64,000 bases of DNA, from assembly GCA_018873245.2 (NCBI GenBank), contig JAEMBT020000007.1:1870001-1934000 (forward strand), written 5' to 3'. A program made the translations under genes and the position numbers. Position 1 is the stretch's first letter; the number at the start of each line of letters is the position of its first letter. The notes beneath the pieces are model-generated. The model saw only the letters and a list, made by a program, of their open reading frames with translations, was not told the origin of the DNA and did not search any database. Source of the DNA: Archegozetes longisetosus (lineage: Eukaryota; Arthropoda; Arachnida; Sarcoptiformes; Trhypochthoniidae). Shown in pieces: positions 1-10,366 of the stretch.

Positions 1-436
1 AAAATTCCTTCAAACGTCTAATTTTCTACTAAAATATCCCTACAATTGGAGATATTTAGTCGAAGAGTCATTTTGAGAATCTTACACTTTTCCAAACCTT
101 TCATTGAATTTGTGCCTATTTTAAGCACTTTTTCAATGTTTTCAATGTTCAGAAAACGAAAATCAATTTCGATATCACATTAAATTCACATATTCTAATA
201 TTAATGGAAATCTTGGTGAACATTTCTCAGAAATCGTTGAATTGACATAAATCATAGTTTTGAATAATTAAGAATCACTTTTGAACATTCCTGAAATCAC
301 ATTCAATAATTGAATTTTTCATCTGATAATGAGTGCATGAATTTAAGATTATATAGAATAAGATTTGACGAATTGCATCAGTTTACGTTTTCAGTTATTT
401 CTATCTGTTAATATTATTTTAATTTGTGACCTACAG
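1..436. other. AT-rich non-coding, probably intron
   Basis: No gene, RNA or repeat is recognised here. It ends in CTACAG at 431-436, a plausible splice acceptor for the exon that follows, so it is probably intron of that gene. Confidence 0.5.
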
Positions 437-686
437 TGCATTCCATGGACTCAAAGAGTGTATATTAAGATCAGCTCGAAGTGTGGGCACTTCTGTTTGT
501 GATGATAAGCCAATAGAAAACCTCGAAAAGTATATCGACTCATTGTCTGTCAACACTTTGAATTTGATGTGTGGTGATTATGAAGAAGACTCTGATAAAT
601 GTAAACATTTATCCCCTTTTCCTAAAGATGTGAAATATTCTAAGCCCTCATCAGTAATAGTTGGTTTCGGACAACTTCTTGAATAA
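437..686 (+). CDS. Putative last coding exon of an unidentified cysteine-containing protein
   Basis: An 83-codon open stretch follows a splice-acceptor-like CTACAG and ends in TAA at 684-686, with an AATAAA poly(A) signal 8 bases later (694-699). The peptide has regularly spaced cysteines (ECI, SVCDD, LMCGD, DKCKH) and ends PSSVIVGFGQLLE. There is no start codon at the front, so earlier exons must lie left of the window. The spacing loosely recalls C-terminal parts of arthropod secreted cysteine-rich haemolymph proteins, but I cannot name the family. Coding potential is inferred from the acceptor, the poly(A) signal and the even amino-acid composition; it could be a chance ORF. Confidence 0.4.
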
Positions 687-1779
687 TATATCAAATAAAA
701 TTATATATATTTCCATACTCTAATCTCACTAGGTTGAGTCGATCGATGCCATATTCGGCTAGATCGGTTTAGGGCTGATAAATTATCACTAAAACAAATA
801 CATTAGCTTCTTTAAAATGTTTAAAAGTCGAAAATAATGAGAATGATTTGAGATAATTGATCAAATGAGAGATTCAACAGTTTAGCTAGACGAATCGAAC
901 CTAATGTGTTACACTTGGAATGGGAGGTTTGGTAATCCCCTTAGCCAGAATTCTCACTAATAAACATGACTGAACCTAATATTAATTTTTTTACGAAAAA
1001 TGGGTTAAAGCTATCTTTAAACTCAAAGTGAGTATGGGATATTTAAATATTATTAAATAACTCAAAACTTTTTAAAATGGTATATCATTCATTTGTATAC
1101 CGCTTTATCACTTGAAAACCTTTATTTATGAGTCGTACCGTTTATTGCAAATAAAAGAGATTCAGTTAGACATTAAAGCAGTTTAGAGAAGAATGATTTG
1201 CAGAATCGAATAGATTAACTATACTCTTAAATAATTTCTTTAATTGATCTCATAATCACATAATAAAATGCTTACACCTCAAACATAGAAAAAGGAACCA
1301 ATTAACTGAAATTATTTAAGTCTAATAATCATTTCTGATACTAATTTTATATAAAAACAAAACATTTTGTTGTGAAATAATTAATGAACAACTGTTAAAA
1401 TCGATGATACACTACTCGGTGCCAACAATTGTATGATTATAGAAGCAGACTATTTAATTATTTGGAATTGATTAATATTTAAACTCTATCGAAGGTTAAG
1501 ACATTTAAAGTATTGATAATTTTATCAAACATTCGTAATGAATGAGAATATATGACGAATATATATTTTTAAATACTTAAAGATTCTTATAAATTTTCAC
1601 TTCTATACTTTTTGTTTTTACGATAGTAGCTGTTATTCTTAAGAGTTTGTTCGAATTAATAATCAAATAATACAGTTGTAAAAATAAATTTTTGCTTTGA
1701 AGACCAGGCCTAATTTGTTTCAAGCACAGTCTGATAAAAGATATATTTTCCGATACTCTTTAACATACATTAGTATATT
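687..1779. other. AT-rich intergenic, nothing recognised
   Basis: Apart from the poly(A) signal near 694, I see no open frame, splice signal or repeat that can be supported. Confidence 0.5.
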
Positions 1780-2127
1780 CTAATGGAAAATCATTCTGTT
1801 TATGCAAATTCCATTTAATTCCATTGAGTTCAATTTATTATTGAATGCGATGTACTTTAACACAGCGTAAAACAGCAGATTGAAACCTAAATTGTAATTT
1901 TTAACATCATATGTCAAATGTCTTATTGCTACTATTAAATTAGTTTCGTTCAATAAATCATTAGACACGAACCAAGATCTGTTTAAAAGATCTGAAACAT
2001 AAAATTCATTATCAGCTAAAACTAGAAATGAAGCTATTAACAACAAAATCAGAATAACAGTGAAGTGAAATTGGGCGGGTGGGGCATAATAAAAGCCAAG
2101 TTCTTTCAATAGTAATCGATAAGTCAA
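1780..2127 (-). CDS. Possible exon of a multi-pass membrane protein
   Basis: A 115-codon open frame on the minus strand has no usual ATG start. It contains a strongly hydrophobic stretch near residues 18-38 (FHFTVILILLLIASFLVL) and a second near residues 83-98 (GFNLLFYAVLKYIAF). That layout would suit part of a polytopic receptor, such as an arthropod chemoreceptor, but no diagnostic motif is visible and the family is not identified. It is longer than most chance frames in this AT-rich DNA. It could be a single exon or a relic. Confidence 0.25.
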   Translation of the reverse strand: MTYRLLLKELGFYYAPPAQFHFTVILILLLIASFLVLADNEFYVSDLLNRSWFVSNDLLNETNLIVAIRHLTYDVKNYNLGFNLLFYAVLKYIAFNNKLNSMELNGICINRMIFH

Positions 2128-2898
2128 ACTATATCATTTTGTTGAGTCAGACCCACTCATTCTATAGATACGCCTTTTGATTGCCTTTCTTAGAATCAAA
2201 TTTTGAGACGGCGAATAGTCATAAAATTCGATTAATAGATCGGATTGATATTAGCCAGCGGGATAAATTCAAGACTGAAAAATTTTATAGGTAAACTTTC
2301 TGAATCAAGTCACAGCCAGCTTAGATAAATTAGCTATTTATAAGTCGATGTTAATTTAAGGTGTACATAAATTATTATGAATCTAAGTTGAATCAAATTG
2401 TAAATAAACCTCGTTAAATATCAGAAACAAGGTTTAAACAGAACTGTAGATCTTGCAAAGTTAAATCTAACTTTACCTGATCTAACAATAGTTATAGTTT
2501 TATATAAATGTTGGTATGCTTCATAAGTTTCCGGGATGAGACTAATCTAATGAATTTCTGAGCGATTTTTAACAAATAATTCAAATGTGGCCCAAATGAT
2601 GATTAACTTGATCCATGGGTTCCTACCACTGCCTAAAATATTCAAAATTTCTCTTTTCAATGGAACGAAAAGAAAATACCCGGTAAAAGCATGTTCTTGA
2701 TACAAACCTACTCTGCTTGAAGAATACTGTGTAAGACTTGGTGTCTTTCTAGGTTTACATATTCATCTGTTTTGCTCACTGTCCGACATGATTGATAATG
2801 TCTTCGCTCAAAAGGTTATCGGCGGTGAAATCGTATAGATCTACGAAAAATTTAGATCTACAGCCAAAGTCCTCTGGATGGAAGATTCGAGCAACTGA
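2128..2898. other. Intergenic, nothing recognised
   Basis: No supported gene. The last part (about 2760-2898) may be the decayed front of the mariner-like relic that follows, but no frame stays open. Confidence 0.4.
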
Positions 2899-3057
2899 GT
2901 CAGACAGTTAGCCGAACAGCTCAACCTGTCAAATGGAAGAACGCATCAAATTGTAGGCAACAGTCTTCACGTGGTGGAGGTTTGTGCCAAGTGTGTCGCT
3001 ATTTATGATCATTTTTCTCTTTTGAGAATTGATGAAAAGAGATGCATCAAATCTTAG
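2899..3057 (+). pseudogene. Mariner-like transposase fragment (helix-turn-helix part)
   Basis: The frame open from 2899 to the TAG at 3055-3057 encodes RQLAEQLNLSNGRTHQIVG followed by a VCAKCVA segment. This matches the second helix-turn-helix of mariner transposases, where a self-type '(V/R)xLAExLxxSxGxxHxIL' is followed by VxxRWVPH-like residues. It lies right after an in-frame stop, has no start codon, and no catalytic D/D/D motif follows, so it is a short decayed relic. No terminal repeats were found around it. Confidence 0.4.
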
Positions 3058-4216
3058 GAAAGTGAAAGGAACATATGGATGAGGTCAATTATCATCGTTT
3101 AGGTCATATTTGAATTAATTGTTGAGAAACCTCTAAAAAACCATTAAGTTAGTTTCATTCCAGAACTCATCAAACATCAATATTTTTTTGTACACTGGAT
3201 AATCATAATAATTTGGAAATATATAATTAACGGTATTTTAATACTTTAATACATTACAATATGTAATAAATAGAATAAAAATGAACAAAATAAAGATACA
3301 TAAAATGGACATAACTCCTCTTGACGAATGCTTTATATTGATGACTTCATTTGAATTCTATGAAGATACAGCCATTCAGAACTGAGTAAGGAGTGAAATT
3401 TATACAAATGAGTGCCTTATGAACGAATATATATGGCTCTAAAATTTCTTAGATTTTTTCTTATCTTATTAATTAATATCAATCGGTCTGTTTTTATGAG
3501 CTTCTTCCCACTCAAGTTTTGAATCTAAGAGAAACAACTGAAAATAGGTGTAACTTGGAGAAGAGTAGGAGTGGTTCAACAAAATGATATTGTCTGGCTC
3601 GTCTTGTCGAATACTATCGAATGGACTCCTCACTTGATTACTGGAATACTCCGCTCCTTTTGACCCACTTAACCTAATAAATAATTAATAAAATATATTA
3701 CTTCAGATGGTTAGAAGATACTATAAAGGATAGAAAAAGAATTACAATTGATTGAAGAATTCAATATTTCTAAATTTATATGCGTATAATATAGTTAGAC
3801 TGCATACCAGAGAGTATCTACATTAAAATTCTTTATTTAGAATGAAACTTAGAAATTTATCAATTTTACAGAAAAATTAGAGAATGATAAGTATATTAAA
3901 TTTAAAGTAAACAGTGGAATGGTAATCAGATTTGATTGCAAATCAATGAGAACAACAAATGAGTAGAAAGTGATAACAAAAATTTTGAAGAATAAACAAA
4001 CACTAACCTTTATAAGTACAGTTTTGCCAGAATAAACTTTACCGGTCTAATAAAATTAATTTTTTAAGGGTTAAATCTCAAGTTAAAAAGGAAATTATAT
4101 TAAGACAAATAAATCTACCCTATCAATTATCAACCATCCATTTCATTGCAAAACAAGTTTGCAATTTTTATTTCAGAAAACTCATTGTTTAAAAGTAATA
4201 ATTATCAATATTTGAC
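3058..4216. other. AT-rich intergenic, nothing recognised
   Basis: No gene-like frame or repeat can be supported in this stretch. Confidence 0.5.
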
Positions 4217-5096
4217 TCAATAGCTATCGCTTCGAACAACTAACCTGATTCTGTTAGGCATTGAACGATACAAATTTTCAACAATATCTGTATCGTCCAA
4301 TGCTTCCCATGAATTCTGAATGAAGATCCAAAGCTTTTCTCTATCTTTAGCCTTGTCTTTTCTATATTTTAAAACTGACTTGAATTTCAGTCGAAGTGTT
4401 CTCAATTAGGCTCATGTCAGTCCCTTTCGACGGCCACTCAATAACATCAGCGGGACAGTTACTTCGATAAATACTTGTGTTGATTTACTTGTATGAATAG
4501 GACTTCTCTGAAAAATACTAGAATGTGACATTTTGAATACGGTAGCGAATGCTATCTATGAAAATGATAACAAATGCCATTAATTATTTCATATTAAATC
4601 TATTAGTAAGGTTATTGTTTGCGACATTTTGACGTGATAACTCAATTTTCGTTATATTTCATTGCCTGCAAATATAAATTTTCGGAAGTCAAATTTAAAT
4701 AATAATTAGCGAAATTTAGCCGATTTTGAATGTGAATATAATTTAGGTTTTCCTACTCAACAGCTATTTTTCGCTTAAGATCGAGAAATTCTAATCGTTT
4801 ACTTGCAGTGTGATGAGAAATATCTAGGTCGCACTTTCTGCAATAGTTTTGATAGAAAGTTTGAAGTTTTCAACAGCGGTCAAAAGCGTTCTTTCATCCT
4901 CTTCAATAGTAGCTTTTAGTTATTTAAATATAAGCCAACTTTACGCATAACTGTCCCATTAGTTTTCCATCTCTACCCAATATCCGACATAATTATGACT
5001 ACGATCTAGACTTCTAGCTACTAATCTAGAATTATGATAAACTTTACAAAGATGTAACGTCTGGGCTTTCTCATCAACTATCGTACGAGGAGTCAT
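4217..5096 (-). pseudogene. Decayed Tc1-like transposase
   Basis: Read on the minus strand from an ATG at 5096, pieces of a Tc1-family transposase appear in order but in shifting frames. An N-terminal piece reads LLTAVENFKLSIKTIAES (helix-turn-helix region). A C-terminal piece reads IEWPSKGTDMSLIEN, resembling the WPxxSPDLNxIENxW block that carries the last catalytic acid. The tail NSWEALDDTDIVENLYRSM resembles the usual W-x-x-I-x-x-L-x-x-SMPxR end. The front acidic catalytic positions are not readable. Stops and frame changes throughout make this a dead copy. I did not find its terminal inverted repeats. Confidence 0.65.
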
Positions 5097-5520
5097 TTTA
5101 GGATTTATTTTTGTTTATATTTTATTTCAAATGATTTTATGCTAAATAGCTGACTATCAAGAATAGCTGACTTGGAAGTTTAACTACCATCAATCCTAAT
5201 CCTCCAATTTATTTACCAGTTAGAGAGAAAAAGTTTGTTCAAACAATTAGAATACAAATAACTGATCAAGAAAATAGATTACTTGAATTACATGATGAGT
5301 CGATGACTTGTATATTACACTTAAATGGCGTTATTAAATAAAAATAGTTAATTATACAACAAACAATTAGACTTTTAACTATAATAATATAGAAGATATT
5401 GATATAAATGAATGACAATGTGGTGTTTGAAATTACAAAAATGTCCTTTTAAGTAATTCAGCGTATTGTGTATTAAATGTTAAGATTGTACATAATGTTA
5501 TATTTATTGGTTAGTCTATA
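5097..5520. other. AT-rich intergenic
   Basis: Nothing is recognised between the Tc1 relic and the fold-back element. 5519-5520 is the TA that flanks that element. Confidence 0.5.
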
Positions 5521-6509
5521 GTAATAGTGAAGGGCCAAAGTGGCTGAGGTTACAGACATACTATATATATGATTGGACTCCACCAAGTGAGTAAAGTTTA
5601 AGGTCCCATCCTGGTGGGGGCCACGCTACCTTCCAAAAATTTTCACTTAATTTCGTTATGGATGGGCGGAATCTCACGGGAATTGCCTCAATCGACTCAG
5701 ATTTGAACGTTACATAAGTACGTATACATAGACCATCCTCGTCTGCATGCCAAAGTTCTTTAATTTTCAAAAACTATCAATTTTCCCTAAATATTGGTTA
5801 GATTATTTAAATGGTTCAGGGCAATATGCGAGGAGCTATAGTAACATGATATATATCGTAGAACCTAACTATAAGAATTATGCTCAGTCCACGCGTTACT
5901 TTTGAGGCCACACCCACTTTATAAGAATTACCTTTACCTCTGAAACGAGTAGGCGTAACTTTATAAGAGCGGGTTCTTTCGATTTCTCATTGTATTTTAT
6001 GTGAAGATGAGGTACAGCATGTGTAGTTATTATACCAAAAAATGCAATAATGAATCGAACGAACCTATTCTTACAAAGTTACGCCTACGCATCTCGGAGA
6101 CATAAGTAATTCTCAAAAAGTGGGTGTAGACTCAAAAGTTAGGCGCGGACTGAGCCTATCTCTTGTAGTTAGGCTCAACGATATATATCATGTCACTATA
6201 GCCCCTCGCATACTGCCCTGAACTATTGAAATAATCTAACCAATATTTGAAGAAAGTCGATAGTTTTAGAAAATTAAAAATTTTGGCATGTAGGTAGGGG
6301 TGTTCTATCTATACGCTATTATGAAACATTCAATTCTGATTCGGTTGAGCCTCATAAGCTTCTGCCTATCCGTTACCGAGTTATGTGATAATATTTTTGA
6401 AAAGGCGCTTGGCTTCCATGAGGGTGGATTGTAAACTTTACTCAGTCGTTGGAGTACAATCATATATGTAGTGTCTGTAACCCCGTGCACTTTGGCCCTG
6501 CACTATTAC
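5521..6509. mobile_element. Fold-back/MITE-like element with TA target duplication
   Basis: The two ends are inverted copies. GTAATAGTG plus AGGGCCAAAGTG at 5521-5542 is mirrored by CACTTTGGCCCT plus CACTATTAC at 6488-6509. Both ends are flanked by TA (5519-5520 and 6510-6511). The arms run about 90 bp inward. A second nested arm, near 5815-5870 and 6175-6235, shares the GGGCAATATGCGAGG-type sequence. The centre holds a third set of short inverted blocks, such as the GTAGGCGTAAC/GTTACGCCTAC pair. TA duplication and long arms without a transposase fit a non-autonomous Tc1/mariner-type or fold-back element. The short open frames inside it fall in the arms and are not genes. Confidence 0.75.
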
Positions 6510-6633
6510 TACAATCGAAGCTATTTATTTAATGTATAAATACATAAAATGATATTTTAAATTTGAAAAATATTCCATTCTTGCAGCAGAGATGGATCTT
6601 TATTTAACAAAATCTTAGTAAAATTGTGACGAA

Positions 6634-7314
6634 TTATGAAGTGATGAATTCGCCAACGTTTTTGACAACAGGGGATTCATAGTAAAGATCTTTGAACTCG
6701 TCTTCTATGCCACTATTGTGGCACTGTAGTGCAAGAGGACCCACTCTACCGGCTGTTTTATCCTGAAATCGTAGGACCTCTACCGCTTTACAGGGAGCAT
6801 CTCCAGTCAGTTGGCAACAAGCCATTCGCGCAAATCCTGTCGTGTGATTGGCTATGAGTTCACACTGACTCCACTTATGGATGTCATACTTGACGCTATT
6901 AACCTTCGTAAACAGACTTCCACCACCGTTATTGTGCCCGGGGCGGTAGTCCCAATGTCCGCCATTCGGTGGCTGAAATTGAATGGCACCAAGTGCATCG
7001 TGCACAGGTGTAGCCGAGCTGCCCCAAATAAGAACAGTTGGCTGGTGGTTCCCCTTTATCTGCCGAACGCTGAAGATCCACCGGAAGGTACCTACTTCAT
7101 TCTTGTAGTAAATCCAGCCCCTACTCGTTCCAGTGCCATGAATCGTGTCATTGCTTACTACCCATTGATCTGACCTGTTTGGTGTCCAGTCGGTTAGTTT
7201 GGTGCCGTCGAACATCGATACGAGATTTTCGTCGTTGTAAGGATTTGCAAGCGAAGCTGCTCTCACAGCCATCGCAATTAGGCCAAACACCCATAGCGAA
7301 CACTTAGAATTCAT
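6634..7314 (-). CDS. Secreted DUF1080 (3-keto-disaccharide hydrolase domain) protein, candidate horizontal transfer
   Basis: A 226-codon uninterrupted frame. I chose the ATG at 7314 rather than one 25 codons upstream because it starts a good signal peptide (MNSKCSLWVFGLIAMAVRA, cleavage near residue 20). The mature part follows the beta-jelly-roll pattern of DUF1080: an early SMFDGTKLTDW block, then WVVSNDTIHGTG, a middle WDYRPGHNNGG and a late FKDLYYESP, as in PF06439-type proteins. Members bind or cleave glycosides in bacteria and fungi; the role here is not known. The gene has no intron and is far richer in G+C than its surroundings (33 of 60 bases at 6961-7020), unlike other genes in the window. 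TATATAA lies about 80 bp upstream. Family assignment is fairly secure; donor and function are inference. Confidence 0.8.
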   Translation of the reverse strand: MNSKCSLWVFGLIAMAVRAASLANPYNDENLVSMFDGTKLTDWTPNRSDQWVVSNDTIHGTGTSRGWIYYKNEVGTFRWIFSVRQIKGNHQPTVLIWGSSATPVHDALGAIQFQPPNGGHWDYRPGHNNGGGSLFTKVNSVKYDIHKWSQCELIANHTTGFARMACCQLTGDAPCKAVEVLRFQDKTAGRVGPLALQCHNSGIEDEFKDLYYESPVVKNVGEFITS

Positions 7315-7387
7315 ATTTATAAATTGTGAAAACCTTACACCAGTGCAAATGGTAACACTGCTATGATTAAATGCAATAACTACTTCC

Positions 7388-7400
7388 AATTATATATGAG
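7388..7400 (-). promoter_or_regulatory. TATA box of the DUF1080 gene
   Basis: The minus strand reads CTCATATATAATT here, 74-86 bp before the chosen ATG at 7314. A TCATAG initiator-like sequence lies about 30 bp downstream of it. This arrangement supports a eukaryotic promoter and the downstream ATG. Confidence 0.4.
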
Positions 7401-7787
7401 TATTTATCTTGAAAATCTGTTTTAGATTTAGAACAATAAGGAACTTGAACTTTGATCTATTTTAATACGCTTTTATCGAAACCTTGAATTAGTTTAATCA
7501 TTTGGGAAACATACGTCTTGAAAATGGATTGCCGCTTGATGTAATACCGAACAATTTTTATTTTTCTAATTTTTAAAAATTATCTAATTTATTAATGTAA
7601 TTGGCCAATATAACAATAAAAACACTAGAATGACAGTTGGTTTTCTTAAATTAAGCAAAAAAGAATGATACACTTATAAAATGTACTGTATATGTACAAT
7701 TTAATCCATAACTATACATTGTTATATATAATATTTGTCTTTAAAGGTATGATAAGTTGATTCTGATTGAAAATGAAATTGATCCAA
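7401..7787. other. AT-rich intergenic
   Basis: Nothing recognised between the DUF1080 promoter and the large fold-back repeat. Confidence 0.5.
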
Positions 7788-9358
7788 AGAGGGAATCGAT
7801 TAATCACTGGGATTCCGATTCCAAAAATAATTTTACAGCATGAATGTCATGTGATGTCATCTTCAAAAAAATATAGATAAAAATGCTGTCCGCCAGTGAT
7901 GTAAAAGTTGTGACCTTTTGAAAATCTGTTTTTTTAATAAGTAGCTGAAACGACTTAGTCTTTTGGAAAACCTCGGGAAGTGGTTTCTGAGCATTCTATA
8001 CCCCTAAAAGTTAATCAGTTTGTGTAAAATTTTTTATGAATGAACTATGGATTATCAAGAATGTTATCACAAACCTACCAATCAAAATTTCCAAAAGTAC
8101 CTACTTAATCCATATAAATATGTTCAGAAAAAACTAGCGATAAAATGTGTTTGATGATTGGGTGGGGATGTATCAGTATAGCACCAAATAGTAAAATCTC
8201 TAAAATAGGGCTATTACACTCGTCTGACTAATGTACTGATCATTCATTTGATCAAATCTTAAATAAGATTTGTAAGTTCAGACCCTAAGTTCAAACTTTT
8301 TAATGAAATAAGTCTCTTGGGGTATTTTTGGGTAATTTACTGGTGCTATACTCATACATCTCCACCGACGATTGTAACCAAAATTACTTTAAAAATAAGT
8401 GAATACATATACAAGGTGTAAAACATTAGACTCCGTAAAAATGATATAAGAATATAAAATAATGAATTCGCTGAAATAAAGCTTATAACTTTTATTCTAC
8501 TTTATTTTGTGAAGTGTAATTTTTTACAAAATAAAAAAAGACTTTCAAAACTCAGACTTGAAATAAAAATGTTATAAAAAATTACTCTTAAGGAGTTTAA
8601 TATTCTACATTATGCACTAAAATGTGAAAAATAGCGGTATCTTCTAAAGTTCTTGAACAATGGTTACCAAATTTGGTAAGGTTGACTATAACGATACAAT
8701 AAAATATATTTTGCGAAAATTGGTGTTGGTATTGATCTGCTTTTCCAAGACATTCAATTTTTAAATTTTTCCATAGAATATAACGTTAACTATTTCATGT
8801 ATATCAATGACGAGATGCCAGAATCATAGAAATAGAGATGCTAAAATATCTCCAATTTTTTTACCTTCAAATAAAAAACTTCAATCGATCAAATAATTAA
8901 AAATTTATCAACTTTTATTTTTACAGAGTATAATGTTTTACACCCTCTATATGTATTCACTTATTTTTAAAGTAGTTTTTGGTTTCAATCGCCAAACTCG
9001 AATTCAATCATCAGTTTTTTCTGGACATATTTATATGGATTAAGTAGGTACTTTTGGAAATTTTGATTGGTAGGTTTGTGATAACATTCTTGATAATCCA
9101 TAGTTCATTCATAAAAAATTCCACACAAACTGATTAACTTTTAGGGATATAGAACGCTCAAAAACCACTTCCCGAGGTTTTCCAAAAGACTAAGTCGTTT
9201 CAGCTTCTTATTAAAAAACAGATTTTCAAAAGGTCACAACTTTTACATCACTGGCGGACAGCATTTTTATCTATATTTTTTGAAGATGACATCACATGAC
9301 ATTCATGCTGTAAAATTATTTTTGGAATCGGAATCCCAGTGATTAATCGATTCCCTCT
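7788..9358. repeat. Large fold-back repeat (arms of about 430 bp)
   Basis: The left arm begins AGAGGGAATCGATTAATC at 7788 and the right arm ends with its exact reverse complement at 9358. Going inward, 7788-8152 pairs with about 8993-9358. After a 206-bp insertion in the left arm, pairing resumes at 8375-8445 with 8925-8990. Arms are nearly identical, so the palindrome is fairly young. The 480-bp spacer has no gene. The right edge stops two bases before the readable C-terminal end of a decayed DD37E transposase (9361 on), so the arm may derive from the 3' end of that transposon. Confidence 0.75.
8161..8366. mobile_element. 206-bp hAT-like MITE nested in the fold-back arm
   Basis: GGTGGGGATGTATCAGTATA at the left end is mirrored at the right end by TATACTCATACATCTCCACC. 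Flanking 8-bp copies GATGATTG (8153-8160) and GACGATTG (8367-8374) differ by one base. An 8-bp duplication fits hAT-family transposition. It interrupts a sequence that is continuous in the opposite arm of the fold-back, which dates it after formation of that palindrome. Confidence 0.7.
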
Positions 9359-9360
9359 TA

Positions 9361-10130
9361 AGTAACTTAGCTTTCCAGCCATTGGCATAAACCAAAGAAG
9401 TTAGTGTGCCCCCAAAATTCTTCAATTGGGCGACATTGGGGAACATTAGATGGGTTTCGCTTCTTAAGCAGATAATTGAGCTTTTTAGCATAATATAAAG
9501 CAGCATTCCTTTTAGCACAGTGTGAACTAGCTTTGTCTGGCCAAAACAGGTAATTATCATTAGAGTGATAATTTTCAATAAGTGACATTAATCTACGCTT
9601 AATACATTGTTCTAAATAAACTTCTTGATTAATTACAAGACTAGTTTTCATGAAGAATGGTTGAGTGATACCGTAATCAGAAATTGCCATTCAGAGTAAA
9701 GTTTTTGGTTCATACTTAGATTTAAACTTATATTTTGCATGATCTGGAGCTCCATCAGGATTAGATGAATAGTAAGTTTGGTTGCCTTTAGTGTGAAGTA
9801 ATTTTCATCTAAAATGAAGTTAGTTTTTGCATACTTTCTAGCCATGTATCTGCACTGACCCATTATTTCTTGAATTTGATCATGTTTATACTTTGGAGCT
9901 TTAGGTCTTTTTTCTAAGAACAATATTTGTTTTATTCTTTAAGGTTTGGCTAATATATTGATGAAAAAACCAAATTTTCTTGCAGCTAAAGTTGTTGATA
10001 TCTTGTCGTTGTTTTCGAATAGTCTTTTCAATTTTCTAATAGCAGATTTGGTCGTAATTCTTGCTTTTAATCCAGATTCAATTTTTCTTTTCAGTTTTGT
10101 TGGCAATACAGGTTCCGTGTCAATTCAGCT
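9361..10130 (-). pseudogene. Decayed DD37E Tc1/mariner-type transposase
   Basis: Minus-strand pieces in order: a basic N-terminal LPTKLKRKIESGLKAR, a helix-turn-helix block ISTTLAARKFGFF, a first catalytic region FILDENYFTL, an internal AISDYGITQPFFMK, the second acid in NDNYLFWPDKASSHC, and the third in NVPQCRPIEEFWG. Counting from the Asp of FWPD to the Glu of PIE leaves 37 residues, the DD37E class. At least one stop (near 9945) and two frame changes break the gene. It resembles the better-preserved transposase at 46822-47838. It sits directly beside the fold-back repeat ending at 9358. Confidence 0.75.
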
Positions 10131-10360
10131 CCAGACAATCCAACCGCAAGAAAATATACTTTCAGTCGTAAAATTATATTAAAACAAAATTTCTAAAATA
10201 ACTTCGAAACAAAACAGCAACCTCAAAAATAAATTATTGTTTTATATTACATGTCTCAACTATGTACTACATGTGCATTGTATGTCGATTTATGTATTAT
10301 GTAACCTTTTATTTTGAATATAGATCTAAATTACGTTGATTTTTGAGGAGCATAACCATT

Positions 10361-10366
10361 CATAAA
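10361..10366. repeat. Polinton target-site duplication, left copy
   Basis: CATAAA directly abuts the left terminal inverted repeat, and the same six bases abut the right one at 25981-25986. Six-base duplications are typical of Maverick/Polinton integration. Confidence 0.9.

Noticed and set aside
5561-6490. Two ORFs of 60-70 codons in the 5521-6509 element
   Set aside because: They lie in opposite arms of the inverted repeat and mirror each other.
6811-7173. 120-codon ORF opposite the DUF1080 gene
   Set aside because: Antisense to a recognised coding sequence; no motif of its own.
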